A DNA stretch of 64,000 bases, taken from contig NZ_CP084580.1 in assembly GCF_021869765.1 (NCBI RefSeq), positions 3,100,001 to 3,164,000 of the forward strand. Reading direction: 5' to 3'. The notes beneath the pieces are model-generated. The model was given only the letters and a program-made list of their open reading frames with translations, was not told the origin of the DNA and did no database searches. Positions within the stretch are counted from its first letter, which is position 1, and the number at the start of each line of letters is the position of its first letter. A program made the position numbers and the translations under genes. Positions 1 through 11,175 of this stretch are shown one piece after another. This DNA is from Chryseobacterium sp. MEBOG06. Lineage in GTDB: Bacteria; Bacteroidota; Bacteroidia; Flavobacteriales; Weeksellaceae.

Positions 1-135
1 TCCTTCAAAGCTTTCAAGGTTTTTCACATTTAATCCTGAGTCTACTAAAGCAAAATCTTTTACTGTGCTTCCTACTGATGGTAATGTTCCTATTGTGTGT
101 ACTTCGTTTCCTTTTAAAGTGATTGTCGTTGACAT
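1..135 (-). CDS. tpx: Thiol peroxidase (Tpx), 5' part only; cut by window edge
   Basis: Only the first 45 codons are in the window; the gene continues past base 1. The translation starts MSTTITLKGNEVHTIG and continues with LPSVGSTVKDFALVD, the N-terminal signature of atypical 2-Cys thiol peroxidases, which reduce hydroperoxides with thioredoxin. The catalytic cysteines lie outside the window. There is no signal peptide, so this is the cytoplasmic form. An exported paralogue lies at 22035-22604. The start is the ATG at 133-135, and a TAAATTTG -7-like box lies upstream at 159-166 on the same strand. Confidence 0.85.
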   Translation of the reverse strand, partial: MSTTITLKGNEVHTIGTLPSVGSTVKDFALVDSGLNVKNLESFEG

Positions 136-2670
<2,535 letters not shown>

Positions 2671-2690
2671 TCTTTGATTTAATATAAATG

Positions 2691-2724
2691 AAAAGCTCCT
2701 TTTTTTTAAAGGGGCTTTTTTATT
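2691..2724 (+). terminator. Intrinsic terminator of icd
   Basis: A stem AAAAGCTCCTTT/AAAGGGGCTTTT (one G-U pair) is followed by a T-rich tract, 20 nt after the icd stop. Confidence 0.85.
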
Positions 2725-2737
2725 TTATTTAAATTGT

Positions 2738-2765
2738 GAGTGAGATAAAGCCCGCTCCTCTTGAA
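2738..2765. repeat. Partial copy of the TAAAGCCCGCTC intergenic repeat
   Basis: GATAAAGCCCGCTCCTCTTGA matches the right half of the double-palindrome repeat at 7364-7417 and 55381-55431. The left arm of the hairpin is degraded here, so this is probably a decayed copy. Confidence 0.55.
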
Positions 2766-2775
2766 TATTTCCCTC

Positions 2776-2806
2776 AAATCCCGACCGCAGAATCACCGGG
2801 ATTTTT
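2776..2806 (+). terminator. Hairpin with T run
   Basis: AAATCCCG/CGGGATTT stem with a 13-nt loop, followed by TTTTT. It is terminator-like and may be a second stop signal after icd, upstream of the cytochrome gene at 2932. Confidence 0.5.
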
Positions 2807-2931
2807 CATTTAATTTTCCGGCATAAAATTTTCCTGTTTCGCCTTTTCTTTTGTCTGCTTCGGCCTGTTTTACATTTCTGATCAAAGTTTATCAGCCTAC
2901 TTTTGGACCAGAAAAATAAAACAAATATGTT

Positions 2932-3912
2932 ATGGATACTGTAAAGAAAAAAAGAAACCCTATTGCGATTGTCTTTTTGGCAATATTGGGGATTTTCGGA
3001 GGACTGCAACTGTTCAGCAGGCCTTTGGAAGGAAAACCTGTTACAGGGAAGGTTGAAGCCCCTAAAGAAGTCCTTGCCATTCTTGAAAACTCATGTTTCA
3101 GCTGCCATTCCAATCAGCAAAACTTAAGCTGGTATGATAAAATAGCTCCCATTTCATGGGCCGTGAATAAGGATATAAAAAGAGCAAGGGAAGTTCTTAA
3201 TTTCTCAGAATGGGAAAAGTATTCCCCCGGTGAGCATCAGGGAAAAATGTATGCTATTCTCAATATGATGCAAAACGGAAAAATGCCTCTTCATGAGTAT
3301 ACCCTTCTGCATCCTTCTGCTAAGATTACCGACAAAGATGTTGAAACAATTAAAAAATACACTCTTTCATTATCTGCAGCAGGCCAGTCTGCCAAAAAGA
3401 AGGTTGAAACGCACGAATCTTACGCCACTCCTAACCTCAACCTTTCAAAATTTCCCGTTTCGCCTAATGGAGTTCAGTATACTGATGATTTTAAAAACTG
3501 GAAAGTCATCAGCATGAGTACACTCTTTGATCATTCGATAAGAGTTATTTATGGAAATGACATTGCTGTAAAAGCCGTTGAAACTGAAAACTTTCACCCA
3601 TGGCCGGACGGCAGCATTGTAGTAAAATCAGTATGGAAACAACAGGAATTGCCTGATGGAGAAATCAGAGCCGGAGAATTTGTGAATGCACAGTTTATGG
3701 TAAAAGATTCCGACAAATATGGAGATACAGAAGGATGGGGATTTGCCAAATTTTCAGGAAATGAACTTCATCCAACGGGGAAAACAGCATCATTTGCTAG
3801 AGAATCATGTATTGCCTGCCACAGACAGCTTGCAGAGAAAACAGGATATCTTTTCGATGTGCCCATGAAAATTAACACACAGAGACTTATTAAAAACCTA
3901 CAGCAACAATGA
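2932..3912 (+). CDS. Haem-binding domain plus cytochrome P460 protein
   Basis: A 326-aa exported or membrane-anchored protein. Residues 11-28 form a hydrophobic segment, so the rest should face the periplasm. A first CXXCH haem site (C55, C58, H59) lies in a region resembling the Haem_bd domain (NSCFSCHSNQ, then LSWYDKIAPISWAVNKDI). A second CXXCH (C293, C296, H297) ends a cytochrome P460-like domain (about 165-320). Known P460 proteins act in redox chemistry of small nitrogen compounds or in electron transfer; the substrate here cannot be told. The stop overlaps the start of the next gene by four bases (ATGA), so the two are translationally coupled. Confidence 0.8.
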   Translation: MDTVKKKRNPIAIVFLAILGIFGGLQLFSRPLEGKPVTGKVEAPKEVLAILENSCFSCHSNQQNLSWYDKIAPISWAVNKDIKRAREVLNFSEWEKYSPGEHQGKMYAILNMMQNGKMPLHEYTLLHPSAKITDKDVETIKKYTLSLSAAGQSAKKKVETHESYATPNLNLSKFPVSPNGVQYTDDFKNWKVISMSTLFDHSIRVIYGNDIAVKAVETENFHPWPDGSIVVKSVWKQQELPDGEIRAGEFVNAQFMVKDSDKYGDTEGWGFAKFSGNELHPTGKTASFARESCIACHRQLAEKTGYLFDVPMKINTQRLIKNLQQQ

Positions 3913-4352
3913 AACATACACTATTGATCTTATTCGCAAGTTTTATTTCACTTAATTCCTGCAGCAAAGAAAATCAGGATAATGATAAGGGACTGATAAG
4001 GCTGGTTTTTGATCCCGGCAATCTGAAATTCATCTCTACATCACTGAATCCGAAGAAGGAAACGATGTCTGCCCTGTATGGAAACGGAAAAGCCCTCGAA
4101 TCTTTATCAAAAGAAGCTCTCAAACCGGAAGGAGGCTCCCTTATGAAATTGGTTACCTGGCGCTATCATGATAACCCTCAATACTTTGGCGGTAAAATCA
4201 CCGGTGAACTGATAAGTATTGAAACAGTGAAAACTGATGACAGAGGAAATATTACCTACGACAGTCAAAATACCCAGACAAAAAATAATCACTCTGATCA
4301 AACGGAAAAAATACAGTATTTCATGAGTTATCGTCCTGTAAGCAGACCCTAA
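3909..4352 (+). CDS. Small lipoprotein, haem-less P460-like
   Basis: A 147-aa protein with a lipobox ending at C18 (SLNSC), so it is probably lipid-anchored. A segment with LKFISTSLN and SALYGNGKA resembles WKVISMSTLF and RVIYGNDIA in the upstream P460 domain. It keeps a YGN motif and a similar spacing to the following beta strands. It has no CXXCH, so covalent c-type haem binding is unlikely. The coupled reading frame (4-nt overlap) suggests it works with the upstream cytochrome. The P460 relation is inferred by eye. Confidence 0.6.
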   Translation: MKHTLLILFASFISLNSCSKENQDNDKGLIRLVFDPGNLKFISTSLNPKKETMSALYGNGKALESLSKEALKPEGGSLMKLVTWRYHDNPQYFGGKITGELISIETVKTDDRGNITYDSQNTQTKNNHSDQTEKIQYFMSYRPVSRP

Positions 4353-4354
4353 TC

Positions 4355-4380
4355 AAAAGCAGCCTCAAAGGTTGCTTTTT
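4355..4380 (+). terminator. Intrinsic terminator after the P460 pair
   Basis: AAAAGCAGCCT/AGGTTGCTTTT stem followed by T residues, immediately after the stop at 4352. Confidence 0.8.
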
Positions 4381-4504
4381 GCAAATATAGAATAGTGCCG
4401 GATTCTTACTGATTTAGAAAGTACCACATATTCTTTATTCATCAGCTCCTTTTATCATATATTCAATAAAAAGTATAAATTTAACTTTTGAAATCCGCAG
4501 TTCT

Positions 4505-5521
4505 ATGCAACAGCAAAAAATAAAAATTTCACAAGCAACCATCTGGATAAGTTCCCTTTTTCTCGGAATTCTATCCTCTGTGCCGCAGCTTGCCTATCAT
4601 GAGTTCAACTGGAAGGAAGCTCTCGTCAACTCATCGATAACAGCTGCATTCTCCGTTATTATGTGGTATATTAACATTTATATGCTGAATCGTTCGGCCA
4701 GACAGCGCAGACAGCATATTTCTTACTCAAGGTTACTCGTCATTTTAGCATTTGGGATGGTCATTATGTTTGGGCTGGCATGGATTCAGCAGCTGATCCT
4801 TTCGCATATCAACTTTGGCCCGGTAATGCTGATGATCGAAGTGAGAGGGATTTTAATCAATCTAGTATGTTATATGTTTTTAACCTTGCTGCAGAACAAT
4901 TATGCCAGTCAGCAGGTTCAGCTTGAACTTGAGAAAGTAAAAAGTGATAATCTTGGGGCTCAGTACGAGCTCTTAAAACAGCAGATCAATCCTCATTTTC
5001 TATTCAACAGCCTTAATACTTTAAAACTAATGGCAGAGACCAACGACTACGAAACGGTAGATTTCATTGTAAAGCTTTCTGATTTTTACCGGTTTACCCT
5101 GGAAAGCAGAAAACTGGATCTGATCAGTGTTCAGGAAGAAATGAAAATAGTGGAAGCTTATCTCTTCCTCCAGAAAGCCCGGTTTGGGGATGGGATTACA
5201 TTTACCAACCAGCTTGAAGGTGAAACGCTGCAAACCCTTATTCCACCTTTTACTCTTCAGCTTCTGGTTGAAAACTGCATAAAACACAATATCGTTTCAT
5301 ACAGTAAGCCTTTACATATTAAAATTTATAATGCTCCTGATACCATGGTCATAGAAAATCCTATTCAACGGAAAGTCGCCATAGAAGACTCTCTAGGCGT
5401 AGGCCTTGACAATATCAAAATGCGTTATAAACATCTTTTGGAACAGGATATTACCATTCATTCAGACGAAAAAACTTTTCAGATAAAACTACCGATAATT
5501 CATGAATATCATCATCATTGA
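4505..5521 (+). CDS. LytS/YehU-type sensor histidine kinase
   Basis: A 338-aa membrane kinase. About four transmembrane segments occupy residues 13-128, followed by a short coiled segment (135-160). The His_kinase family H-box QQINPHFLFNSLN follows, with the predicted phospho-acceptor at H164. The N-box is LVENCIKHN (N257) and the G-box GVGLDN (298-303). It has no extracellular sensor domain, so it probably senses through its membrane segments. The 3' end overlaps the response regulator gene by 20 nt, which makes the two a clear pair. Confidence 0.92.
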   Translation: MQQQKIKISQATIWISSLFLGILSSVPQLAYHEFNWKEALVNSSITAAFSVIMWYINIYMLNRSARQRRQHISYSRLLVILAFGMVIMFGLAWIQQLILSHINFGPVMLMIEVRGILINLVCYMFLTLLQNNYASQQVQLELEKVKSDNLGAQYELLKQQINPHFLFNSLNTLKLMAETNDYETVDFIVKLSDFYRFTLESRKLDLISVQEEMKIVEAYLFLQKARFGDGITFTNQLEGETLQTLIPPFTLQLLVENCIKHNIVSYSKPLHIKIYNAPDTMVIENPIQRKVAIEDSLGVGLDNIKMRYKHLLEQDITIHSDEKTFQIKLPIIHEYHHH

Positions 5522-6263
5522 AGACGAATTCAGAGCTGCAAAAGCTCTTCAGAGTTTAATTTCAGACTTAAAACCCGATTCAAAAATACTGGGAACCTAC
5601 GACAGTATTGAAACCAGCATTGAAGCCTTGTCTAAAGATATACAGCCTGATCTTATCTTTATGGATATTCAGCTTTCAGACGGGCTTTCATTTGAAATTT
5701 TCAAAACCATAGAAATTACCTGCCCGGTTATTTTCTGTACTGCTTTCGATCAATATATGTTGGATGCCTTTAAAAGTAAAGGCGTAGACTATGTTTTAAA
5801 ACCCTTTTCCCGAAAGGACATTGAAGAAGCATTGAAAAAAGTTGACGGATTAAAGATATTTTTTCAGAAGAATGAACTGCCGGACCTTGAATCTCTTTTA
5901 CAAAAAATCAATCAGCCTTCAGGTAAAAACAGTTTTCTGGTCTTTAAAAATCAAAAATACACCACAATTCCTACGGAAGATATTGCTTATTTTTATATTC
6001 ATAATGAAATCACCCATCTGGTGACCTTTACCAAAGAACAGTTTCAGCTTACTCCCCCGCTTAGCCAAATAGCTGAACAGGTTTCTGATAAGCAGTTTTT
6101 CAGAATCAACAGACAGTATCTCGTTAATTTTAAAGCTATAAAAGAAATGGAACATTATTTTCAACGCAAGATTCTCGTTAAACTGGTGATTGAAACTCCT
6201 GAACAACTCCTGATTAATAAGGAAAAAACGCATAGTTTTTTCAACTGGCTGGAAAACAGATAA
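5502..6263 (+). CDS. LytTR-family response regulator
   Basis: A 253-aa cytoplasmic transcription regulator. The receiver domain (1-120) has the acidic pair E7/D8, phospho-acceptor D55 (FMDIQL), T80 and K100 (LKPF). The LytTR DNA-binding domain covers about 145-250 and includes the FFRINRQYLVN motif. It starts inside the kinase gene, so it is co-expressed with it and should be phosphorylated by it. Targets are unknown; the adjacent DUF1223 gene is a candidate only by position. Confidence 0.93.
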   Translation: MNIIIIEDEFRAAKALQSLISDLKPDSKILGTYDSIETSIEALSKDIQPDLIFMDIQLSDGLSFEIFKTIEITCPVIFCTAFDQYMLDAFKSKGVDYVLKPFSRKDIEEALKKVDGLKIFFQKNELPDLESLLQKINQPSGKNSFLVFKNQKYTTIPTEDIAYFYIHNEITHLVTFTKEQFQLTPPLSQIAEQVSDKQFFRINRQYLVNFKAIKEMEHYFQRKILVKLVIETPEQLLINKEKTHSFFNWLENR

Positions 6264-6504
6264 CAAAGCATATACAGAAGGATAGAAGTCAAAAAGAGAA
6301 ACGTTTTCCTTTTATAGGAATTTATATTTCAAATGACACAATGAATATGGTTTACAATGACTTCCGGCTTCTATCCTCCACTATCTATTCTTAAAAAAAT
6401 CATCCCTTTTATTTTCCTGATTCGCCTCTCCATTTGTCCGGTTAAACCAGTTTCATATTCTCCGGGAATTGCGGAGTATCTACTTTTGAACCAAATTAAA
6501 AGAC

Positions 6505-7305
6505 ATGGTATTAAGAAACTTAATCTCAGTAGGTGCTTTCACCTTATTATTATTTGCAGCTTTCGCATTTGTACAAAAAGATAAAGTACAAAAAACCTCA
6601 CAGAATACTGACTCCGGAAACAATGGTTTTGCTATATTGGAACTGTTCACATCAGAAGGCTGCTCAAGCTGTCCTCCGGCTGATGAACTGATCGGAAAAG
6701 TTGTAAAAGAATATAAAGACCAACCGGTATACATCCTTTCCTATCATGTTGACTACTGGAACCGCCTGGGATGGAAAGACCGTTTCAGTTCTGCTGAAAA
6801 TTCACAACGGCAGCAGCAGTACAGCCACATGCTAAATTCACAGGTTTATACTCCTCAACTAGTAGTTAACGGGAGAGCTGAATTTGTAGGTTCTGACAGC
6901 AATGCAGTAGAAAATGCTATTCAGAAAGCTTTCTTCAATTCAAAAAACAACAGCATTGATCTTTCGGCAAAGATCTCTCAAAATCAAATTAATATCGAGT
7001 ACAATGCCTCTTCAGCTGATCCTAAAAAAGTACTTCTTATAAGCCTGATTGAAAAACAGTCTTCCACTCAGGTGGATAAAGGTGAAAATGAAGGCCGTCA
7101 TTTGCAGCACTGGCAAATCGTCCACAAGCAGAATATAATCTCATTAAATAAACCACAAAAAGGAACTGTTGCCTTCAGTCTTCCTGAACATTTTTCTCCG
7201 GAAAACTGGGAAATAATTGCCTTTATTCAGAATACAAAAACAGGTGAAATCTCTGGAGCTACAAAAGCACTATTGAATTATAAGGCTACGAGTACACGAA
7301 TTTAG
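6505..7305 (+). CDS. DUF1223 secreted thioredoxin-like protein
   Basis: A 266-aa protein with an N-terminal hydrophobic export segment (residues 5-22). The core starts ILELFTSEGCSSCPPADELI, the DUF1223 signature, a CxxC-containing thioredoxin-like fold, and continues with SYHVDYWNRLGWKD and YTPQLVVNG. The family is uncharacterised; the CSSC pair suggests periplasmic redox activity. A TACTTTTG box at 6481-6488 may be its -7 element. It converges on the MBL gene at 7503, with the palindromic repeat between them. Confidence 0.85.
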   Translation: MVLRNLISVGAFTLLLFAAFAFVQKDKVQKTSQNTDSGNNGFAILELFTSEGCSSCPPADELIGKVVKEYKDQPVYILSYHVDYWNRLGWKDRFSSAENSQRQQQYSHMLNSQVYTPQLVVNGRAEFVGSDSNAVENAIQKAFFNSKNNSIDLSAKISQNQINIEYNASSADPKKVLLISLIEKQSSTQVDKGENEGRHLQHWQIVHKQNIISLNKPQKGTVAFSLPEHFSPENWEIIAFIQNTKTGEISGATKALLNYKATSTRI

Positions 7306-7363
7306 CGTTATGAAATCTGTGTATTTGCAAATGAAAAATATTTTTAATTCTGAAATCAGGTTT

Positions 7364-7417
7364 TGGCTAAAGCCAGTAGAATGGATATTTATAATGAGAG
7401 CGGGCTAAAGCCCGCTC
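7364..7417. repeat. Double-palindrome intergenic repeat, full copy
   Basis: Two palindromes, TGGCTAAAGCCA (7364-7375) and GAGCGGGCT-AA-AGCCCGCTC (7398-7417), have starts 34 bp apart. The same pair with a 33-bp offset occurs at 55381-55431, and a half copy at 2738. The second hairpin is followed by CCTTTTGATTTT and sits between convergent genes, so it may act as a bidirectional terminator. Confidence 0.75.
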
Positions 7418-7502
7418 CTTTTGATTTTATAGTCATATTTCAAATAAAAGGAATCATCGAAGTCCTTCATAAGTAATCTTTCTAATATCTGTTTCTTCCC
7501 TT

Positions 7503-8495
7503 TTAGTTTATAAAACTTTCCGGAAACCACTGAAATCCGCTTGTTTTCTTCTTTGTAAAACCTAGTCCCGGCCATGGTAAGTGGCAGGCGAATGCTCTGG
7601 TTTTGGTATGTGACAGCTGTTCCAGAAGTTTTTTCCTTGAAGCTGTCGCAATATCCAGGTCCGTGTCTCCTGAAAAGCCCCAATCCGGATGAGGAAAAAG
7701 AATGACATCAGAATGAATAAGGTCTGCAATATATATAAGTTTTTCATCCCCTGAAGAAACAGTAGTTATGGTTAAACCAGGTGTATGCCCGGGAGCCAGT
7801 TGAAAACTAAAATATTCATATAACGGAGTGTTCATGTCATAGAATTTCACTTTTGGCTGGATGGTTTTCAGTATATTTTGTATTGCCACAATAGTCTTGG
7901 TAAGAAATTCCGGGTGAGCTTTCAGAGCACTGTTTCCAAAATCTTTAACGGAAGCTTTCATCCAAAAATCATATTCTATTTTAGACATAAAAAGAGCTGC
8001 ATTTGGAAATACTAGATTATTCTGCTTGTCCACTACTCCTCCGAAATGATCAGGATGGGCATGAGAAAGAAAAACATCTGTCACATCGTTCGCAGAGAAC
8101 CCGGCCTTTTGAAGACTTTTTACCAGAAATCCTGTTCTTTCATCTGCAAATATTCCCATTCCCGCATCCAGTAAAACCAGCCTGTCTTTTGTTTTGATAA
8201 GCAGAACGTTGATTGCCATATCGATGTAATTCTCAGGTCTGAAATTGTCTTTTAAGATCGTTTTCAGTTCCGAAACATTCCCTCTTGGTGCAAATGAATC
8301 CAGATTGGTTTCGTGAATATATCCGTCGGTAAGAATAAACAATTCAAGATCCCCCAATTCAATCTTTTTAAAACCTGATAAATCCTCTCTCTCTTTTTCC
8401 GGTGTTGTTTTCATTTCTGCAAACACATTGGAAAATGGGATAAAGCTTAATGTTCCGGCTAATAAACCGCTCTTTAAAAGTTCTCTTCTATTCAT
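7503..8495 (-). CDS. Exported MBL-fold metallo-hydrolase
   Basis: A 330-aa metallo-beta-lactamase-fold hydrolase. The N-terminus MNRRELLKSGLLAG resembles a Tat signal with twin arginines (R3, R4). Metal ligands are HAHPDH (H145, H147, D149, H150), H237 in PGHTPG, D258 and H305. The overall form resembles lactonase-like enzymes of the superfamily. Some Chryseobacterium members of this superfamily (AidC) hydrolyse acyl-homoserine lactones, but I cannot tell the substrate here. It is monocistronic and convergent with the DUF1223 gene. Confidence 0.88.
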   Translation of the reverse strand: MNRRELLKSGLLAGTLSFIPFSNVFAEMKTTPEKEREDLSGFKKIELGDLELFILTDGYIHETNLDSFAPRGNVSELKTILKDNFRPENYIDMAINVLLIKTKDRLVLLDAGMGIFADERTGFLVKSLQKAGFSANDVTDVFLSHAHPDHFGGVVDKQNNLVFPNAALFMSKIEYDFWMKASVKDFGNSALKAHPEFLTKTIVAIQNILKTIQPKVKFYDMNTPLYEYFSFQLAPGHTPGLTITTVSSGDEKLIYIADLIHSDVILFPHPDWGFSGDTDLDIATASRKKLLEQLSHTKTRAFACHLPWPGLGFTKKKTSGFQWFPESFIN

Positions 8496-8525
8496 ATTTC
8501 AATTTGTGATGTTGTATTTAAAATA

Positions 8526-8598
8526 CCTCCGTTTATGGAGGAACTGCATTAGCTATTATATAAGATTGAGTTCCTGCTGTTATTCAGGAACTCAATCT
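8526..8598. terminator. Two hairpins between the aldo/keto reductase and MBL genes
   Basis: A CCTCC/GGAGG hairpin (8526-8541) and a perfect 14-bp stem (8563-8576 with 8585-8598, AGATTGAGTTCCTG arm). Read on the minus strand they follow the aldo/keto reductase stop, but only short T tracts follow, so termination is probable rather than certain. Confidence 0.55.
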
Positions 8599-8615
8599 CA
8601 ATTTGGTGAATGTGT

Positions 8616-9617
8616 TTAGTTGTTGACCAATTTCATTGAACCTTCGCTGTATCTTTCTCCTACATTGGGATATTTTTTCAGGATAGCATCAATGGTATCC
8701 AGATCTGATTGGGAAAGTTCTATATTGACTGCTGCAATATTTTCTTCCAGATACTTAATACGTTTAGTACCAGGAATCGGAATGATATCATCCCCTTGGT
8801 TCAATACCCATGCCAAGGCCAACTGGGTGCCTTTCACCCCTTTTGAAGCAGCAAATTCGTTGATTTCTTTAGCCAGTTTTGTATTGTTTTCAAGATATTC
8901 CTGCTGATAGCGTGGTAATGATTTTCTGAAATCGTCATCTCCCAGATTCTGCACTTCATTGATATTGGCAAAAAGTCCTCTTGCAAGCGGAGAATAAGGA
9001 ACTAATGAAATACCCAATTCTCTGATCGTTGGCAGAATTTCTTTTTCAACATCTTTGGTAAGGATAGAATATTCTGACTGTAAGGCTGCAATTGGGTGAA
9101 TTTTATTAGCTTTTCTGATAGATTCTGGTGACGCTTCAGATAACCCGATATACTTCACTTTTCCAGCTTTTACAAGTTCTGCCATTGCTCCTACTGTTTC
9201 TTCAACAGGGATATTCGGATCTACTCTGTGTGCATAATACAGATCAATGGTATCTATTTTTAATCTTTGAAGGCTTAAATCTACCGCCTGTCTGATCCAT
9301 TCAGGAGAACCGTCAAAGTAAGTTCCCGGAGCTCCGCTATGGCTTGCAGTACCATCTTTGAACCTAAATCCAAATTTGGTAGCGATAAAAATTTTATCTC
9401 TGTTGGGTACAAGAACTTTAGAAATAAGCCTTTCATTTTCTCCGTTAGCATACATATCTGCCGTATCCCAAAAATTAACTCCTAAATCTAATGCTCTATG
9501 CAGGGTATTGATACTTTCCTGCTCATCTGCTGGGCCATAAGCAAAGCTCATTCCCATACATCCTAAACCAATTGCAGATAACTGCTCTCCGGTGTTTCCT
9601 AATTTTTTAAATTTCAT
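8616..9617 (-). CDS. Aldo/keto reductase
   Basis: A 333-aa NADPH-dependent oxidoreductase of the AKR superfamily, cytoplasmic. The catalytic tetrad is visible: D51 and Y56 (FWDTADMYANG), K81 (ATKFG) and H130 (LYYAHRVD). Cofactor-binding motifs YSPLARGLF and IPIPGTKRIKYLEEN are present. It resembles the YakC/IolS-type group that reduces aldehydes and quinones; the substrate is unknown. It lies 81 bp downstream of the AraC-type regulator on the same strand, with paired direct repeats between them, so this regulator probably controls it. Confidence 0.92.
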   Translation of the reverse strand: MKFKKLGNTGEQLSAIGLGCMGMSFAYGPADEQESINTLHRALDLGVNFWDTADMYANGENERLISKVLVPNRDKIFIATKFGFRFKDGTASHSGAPGTYFDGSPEWIRQAVDLSLQRLKIDTIDLYYAHRVDPNIPVEETVGAMAELVKAGKVKYIGLSEASPESIRKANKIHPIAALQSEYSILTKDVEKEILPTIRELGISLVPYSPLARGLFANINEVQNLGDDDFRKSLPRYQQEYLENNTKLAKEINEFAASKGVKGTQLALAWVLNQGDDIIPIPGTKRIKYLEENIAAVNIELSQSDLDTIDAILKKYPNVGERYSEGSMKLVNN

Positions 9618-9674
9618 GATGGTTTGATTTTAATAAGACAAAATTAGATCATGAATCAGATATCACCGATATAG

Positions 9675-9704
9675 AATTCAAACTAATAATTATAAAATTC
9701 AAAC
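9675..9704 (-). promoter_or_regulatory. Putative AraC-type operator (21-bp spaced direct repeats)
   Basis: On the minus strand GTTTGAATT occurs at 9696-9704 and again at 9675-9683, exactly 21 bp apart (two helical turns). This is the usual arrangement for AraC-family half sites. A third copy lies at 10620-10628, just upstream of the regulator gene. The 17-bp word around it (ATTATAAAATTCAAACA on the plus strand) is identical at 9689-9705 and 10613-10629. The function is inferred. Confidence 0.5.
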
Positions 9705-10604
9705 AGAATTCGCTCTAAGTGCATTTGGAGTAAGTCCGGTTTGTTTCTTAAAATAATTGGTAAAATAAGAAGGTTCTTCAAAACCTAACCCATAGGCAAT
9801 TTCGGCAATATTCCAGTCTGTATGTTTTAATAAAGCGTTAGCTTCCTGAATGATTCGGCCTGTGATCTGCTGGCTGGTCGTTTTTCCTGTAATTTCTTTC
9901 ACAGAACGGTTGAGGGAGTTGACATGAATAGACAGGCTCTGTGCATAATCATTGGGCGTCTTTAGCTTTAAGAAAGCTTCAGGGCTGTCAATTGGAAACT
10001 GTCTTTCAAGCAGTTCCATAAATAAAGAGGCTACTTTCTGTGATGCGTTCTGATAAGGCTCAAAATCTTCTGCCGGCTGCATTCTCATGGTTTCATGAAT
10101 CATCACGTGAAGATAGGCTCTGAGTATATCATACTTGTGAATATATTCCGATTGAATCTCAGTCATCATTTTTGTATATAGATCCGAAAGTATACCCTGC
10201 TGATCTTCATCCACAAAGAAAACCGGAGTTCCGCCAATTTTAAAAAGCGGAGAATCCTGAAGATTTCCCAAACGGCTTCCATTCTGTAAAAACTGTTCTG
10301 TAAAAAGGCAAAACCAGCCTTGCTGATCATCATCATCAGCTTCCCATGAATAAGGAACAATAGGATTTGAAAACAGTAATGCCGGACGATCTACTTTAAT
10401 CCATTTATCGGCATAGTGAAGCTTCCCCTTTCCAATAATCAAAGATATTTTATAGTAATCCCGCCTGCTGTAAGGAGTCAACGGAGAGCAGTACTCTCTT
10501 GAAAACACATTGAAATGTCCAAGCTTACTTACTCCAGCGTAAGGTTTACCTAGATTAAAAGCATTGCGCTCGTAAAAGCCATTTAATGATTCGTTTGATT
10601 CCAT
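9699..10604 (-). CDS. AraC-family transcriptional regulator
   Basis: A 301-aa regulator with an N-terminal cupin-like sensing region and a C-terminal AraC helix-turn-helix pair (about 200-298). The signature SIHVNSLNRSVKEITGK and IAEIAYGLGFEEPSYFTNYFKKQ is typical. The end GLTPNALRAN matches the family consensus. A TAATTTTG box ends 4 nt before the ATG, so the mRNA may be nearly leaderless. The stop overlaps one of the putative operator half sites at 9696-9704. Confidence 0.92.
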   Translation of the reverse strand: MESNESLNGFYERNAFNLGKPYAGVSKLGHFNVFSREYCSPLTPYSRRDYYKISLIIGKGKLHYADKWIKVDRPALLFSNPIVPYSWEADDDDQQGWFCLFTEQFLQNGSRLGNLQDSPLFKIGGTPVFFVDEDQQGILSDLYTKMMTEIQSEYIHKYDILRAYLHVMIHETMRMQPAEDFEPYQNASQKVASLFMELLERQFPIDSPEAFLKLKTPNDYAQSLSIHVNSLNRSVKEITGKTTSQQITGRIIQEANALLKHTDWNIAEIAYGLGFEEPSYFTNYFKKQTGLTPNALRANSV

Positions 10605-10652
10605 AGATCAAAATTATAAAATTCAAACAAATTAAACTATAAATTAATTTTC

Positions 10653-10685
10653 AAAAAAAAAGCGGCTGACAGCAATGCCAGCCAC
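10653..10685 (-). terminator. Terminator of the His-rich secreted protein gene
   Basis: On the minus strand GTGGCTGGCA/TGTCAGCCGC forms a stem with a small loop and is followed by nine T residues, 28 nt after the stop at 10714. Confidence 0.85.
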
Positions 10686-10713
10686 GTAAAGTGAATATAT
10701 AGTTGATAATGGT

Positions 10714-11175
10714 TTAATCCCAATCACCATGTCCATGACCATGACCATGATGTTTGTTTTGTTTTTTGTAGTATTTCTCCTGGTTTTTATAATATTTCTG
10801 CTGCTGCTTGCGGTATTTTTTATAATCGTTTTTATTTCTTCCGTAGACCATTACAGGATTTTGTCCTCTATAATATCTTTTTTTAAAGGCTATATATTTT
10901 TCTCTCCCCAGAATTCTTTCCAGCTCGTTGTATCGCTCACCTCTCCATCTTCCCGGATCTACTACATATACCCTGTTCCATGAATTATAATCACGGTATC
11001 TATCATTTAATGCATAAACCTGATTAGCCTGCGTTGTAGAAAGTAACAGATCAGCAACTACCGTCTGCCAGTTAACATCCGAAATACTCCTCCTGTAATC
11101 ATTATAATACTCTGACTGGGCAAAGCTAAAACTGAATGTCCCGATCAAAAATGCGGTTAATAATAACTTTTTCAT
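10714..11175 (-). CDS. Secreted protein with Lys/Tyr-rich and His-rich tail
   Basis: A 153-aa protein with a clean signal peptide (MKKLLLTAFLIGTFSFSFAQ, cleavage near 19-20). The middle part is rich in Tyr/Arg (RYNELERILGREKYIAFKKRYY). The C-terminus is a Lys/Tyr/Gln-rich segment ending in HHGHGHGHGDWD, a plausible metal-binding tail. I know no function. It has its own terminator and appears monocistronic. Confidence 0.75.
   Translation of the reverse strand: MKKLLLTAFLIGTFSFSFAQSEYYNDYRRSISDVNWQTVVADLLLSTTQANQVYALNDRYRDYNSWNRVYVVDPGRWRGERYNELERILGREKYIAFKKRYYRGQNPVMVYGRNKNDYKKYRKQQQKYYKNQEKYYKKQNKHHGHGHGHGDWD

Noticed and set aside
3909-4352. Second c-type cytochrome
   Set aside because: No CXXCH is present; only the P460-like core pattern remains.
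6357-6584. A 75-aa plus-strand frame before the DUF1223 gene
   Set aside because: It overlaps the start of the DUF1223 gene and has no coding-like pattern; the region holds the promoter.
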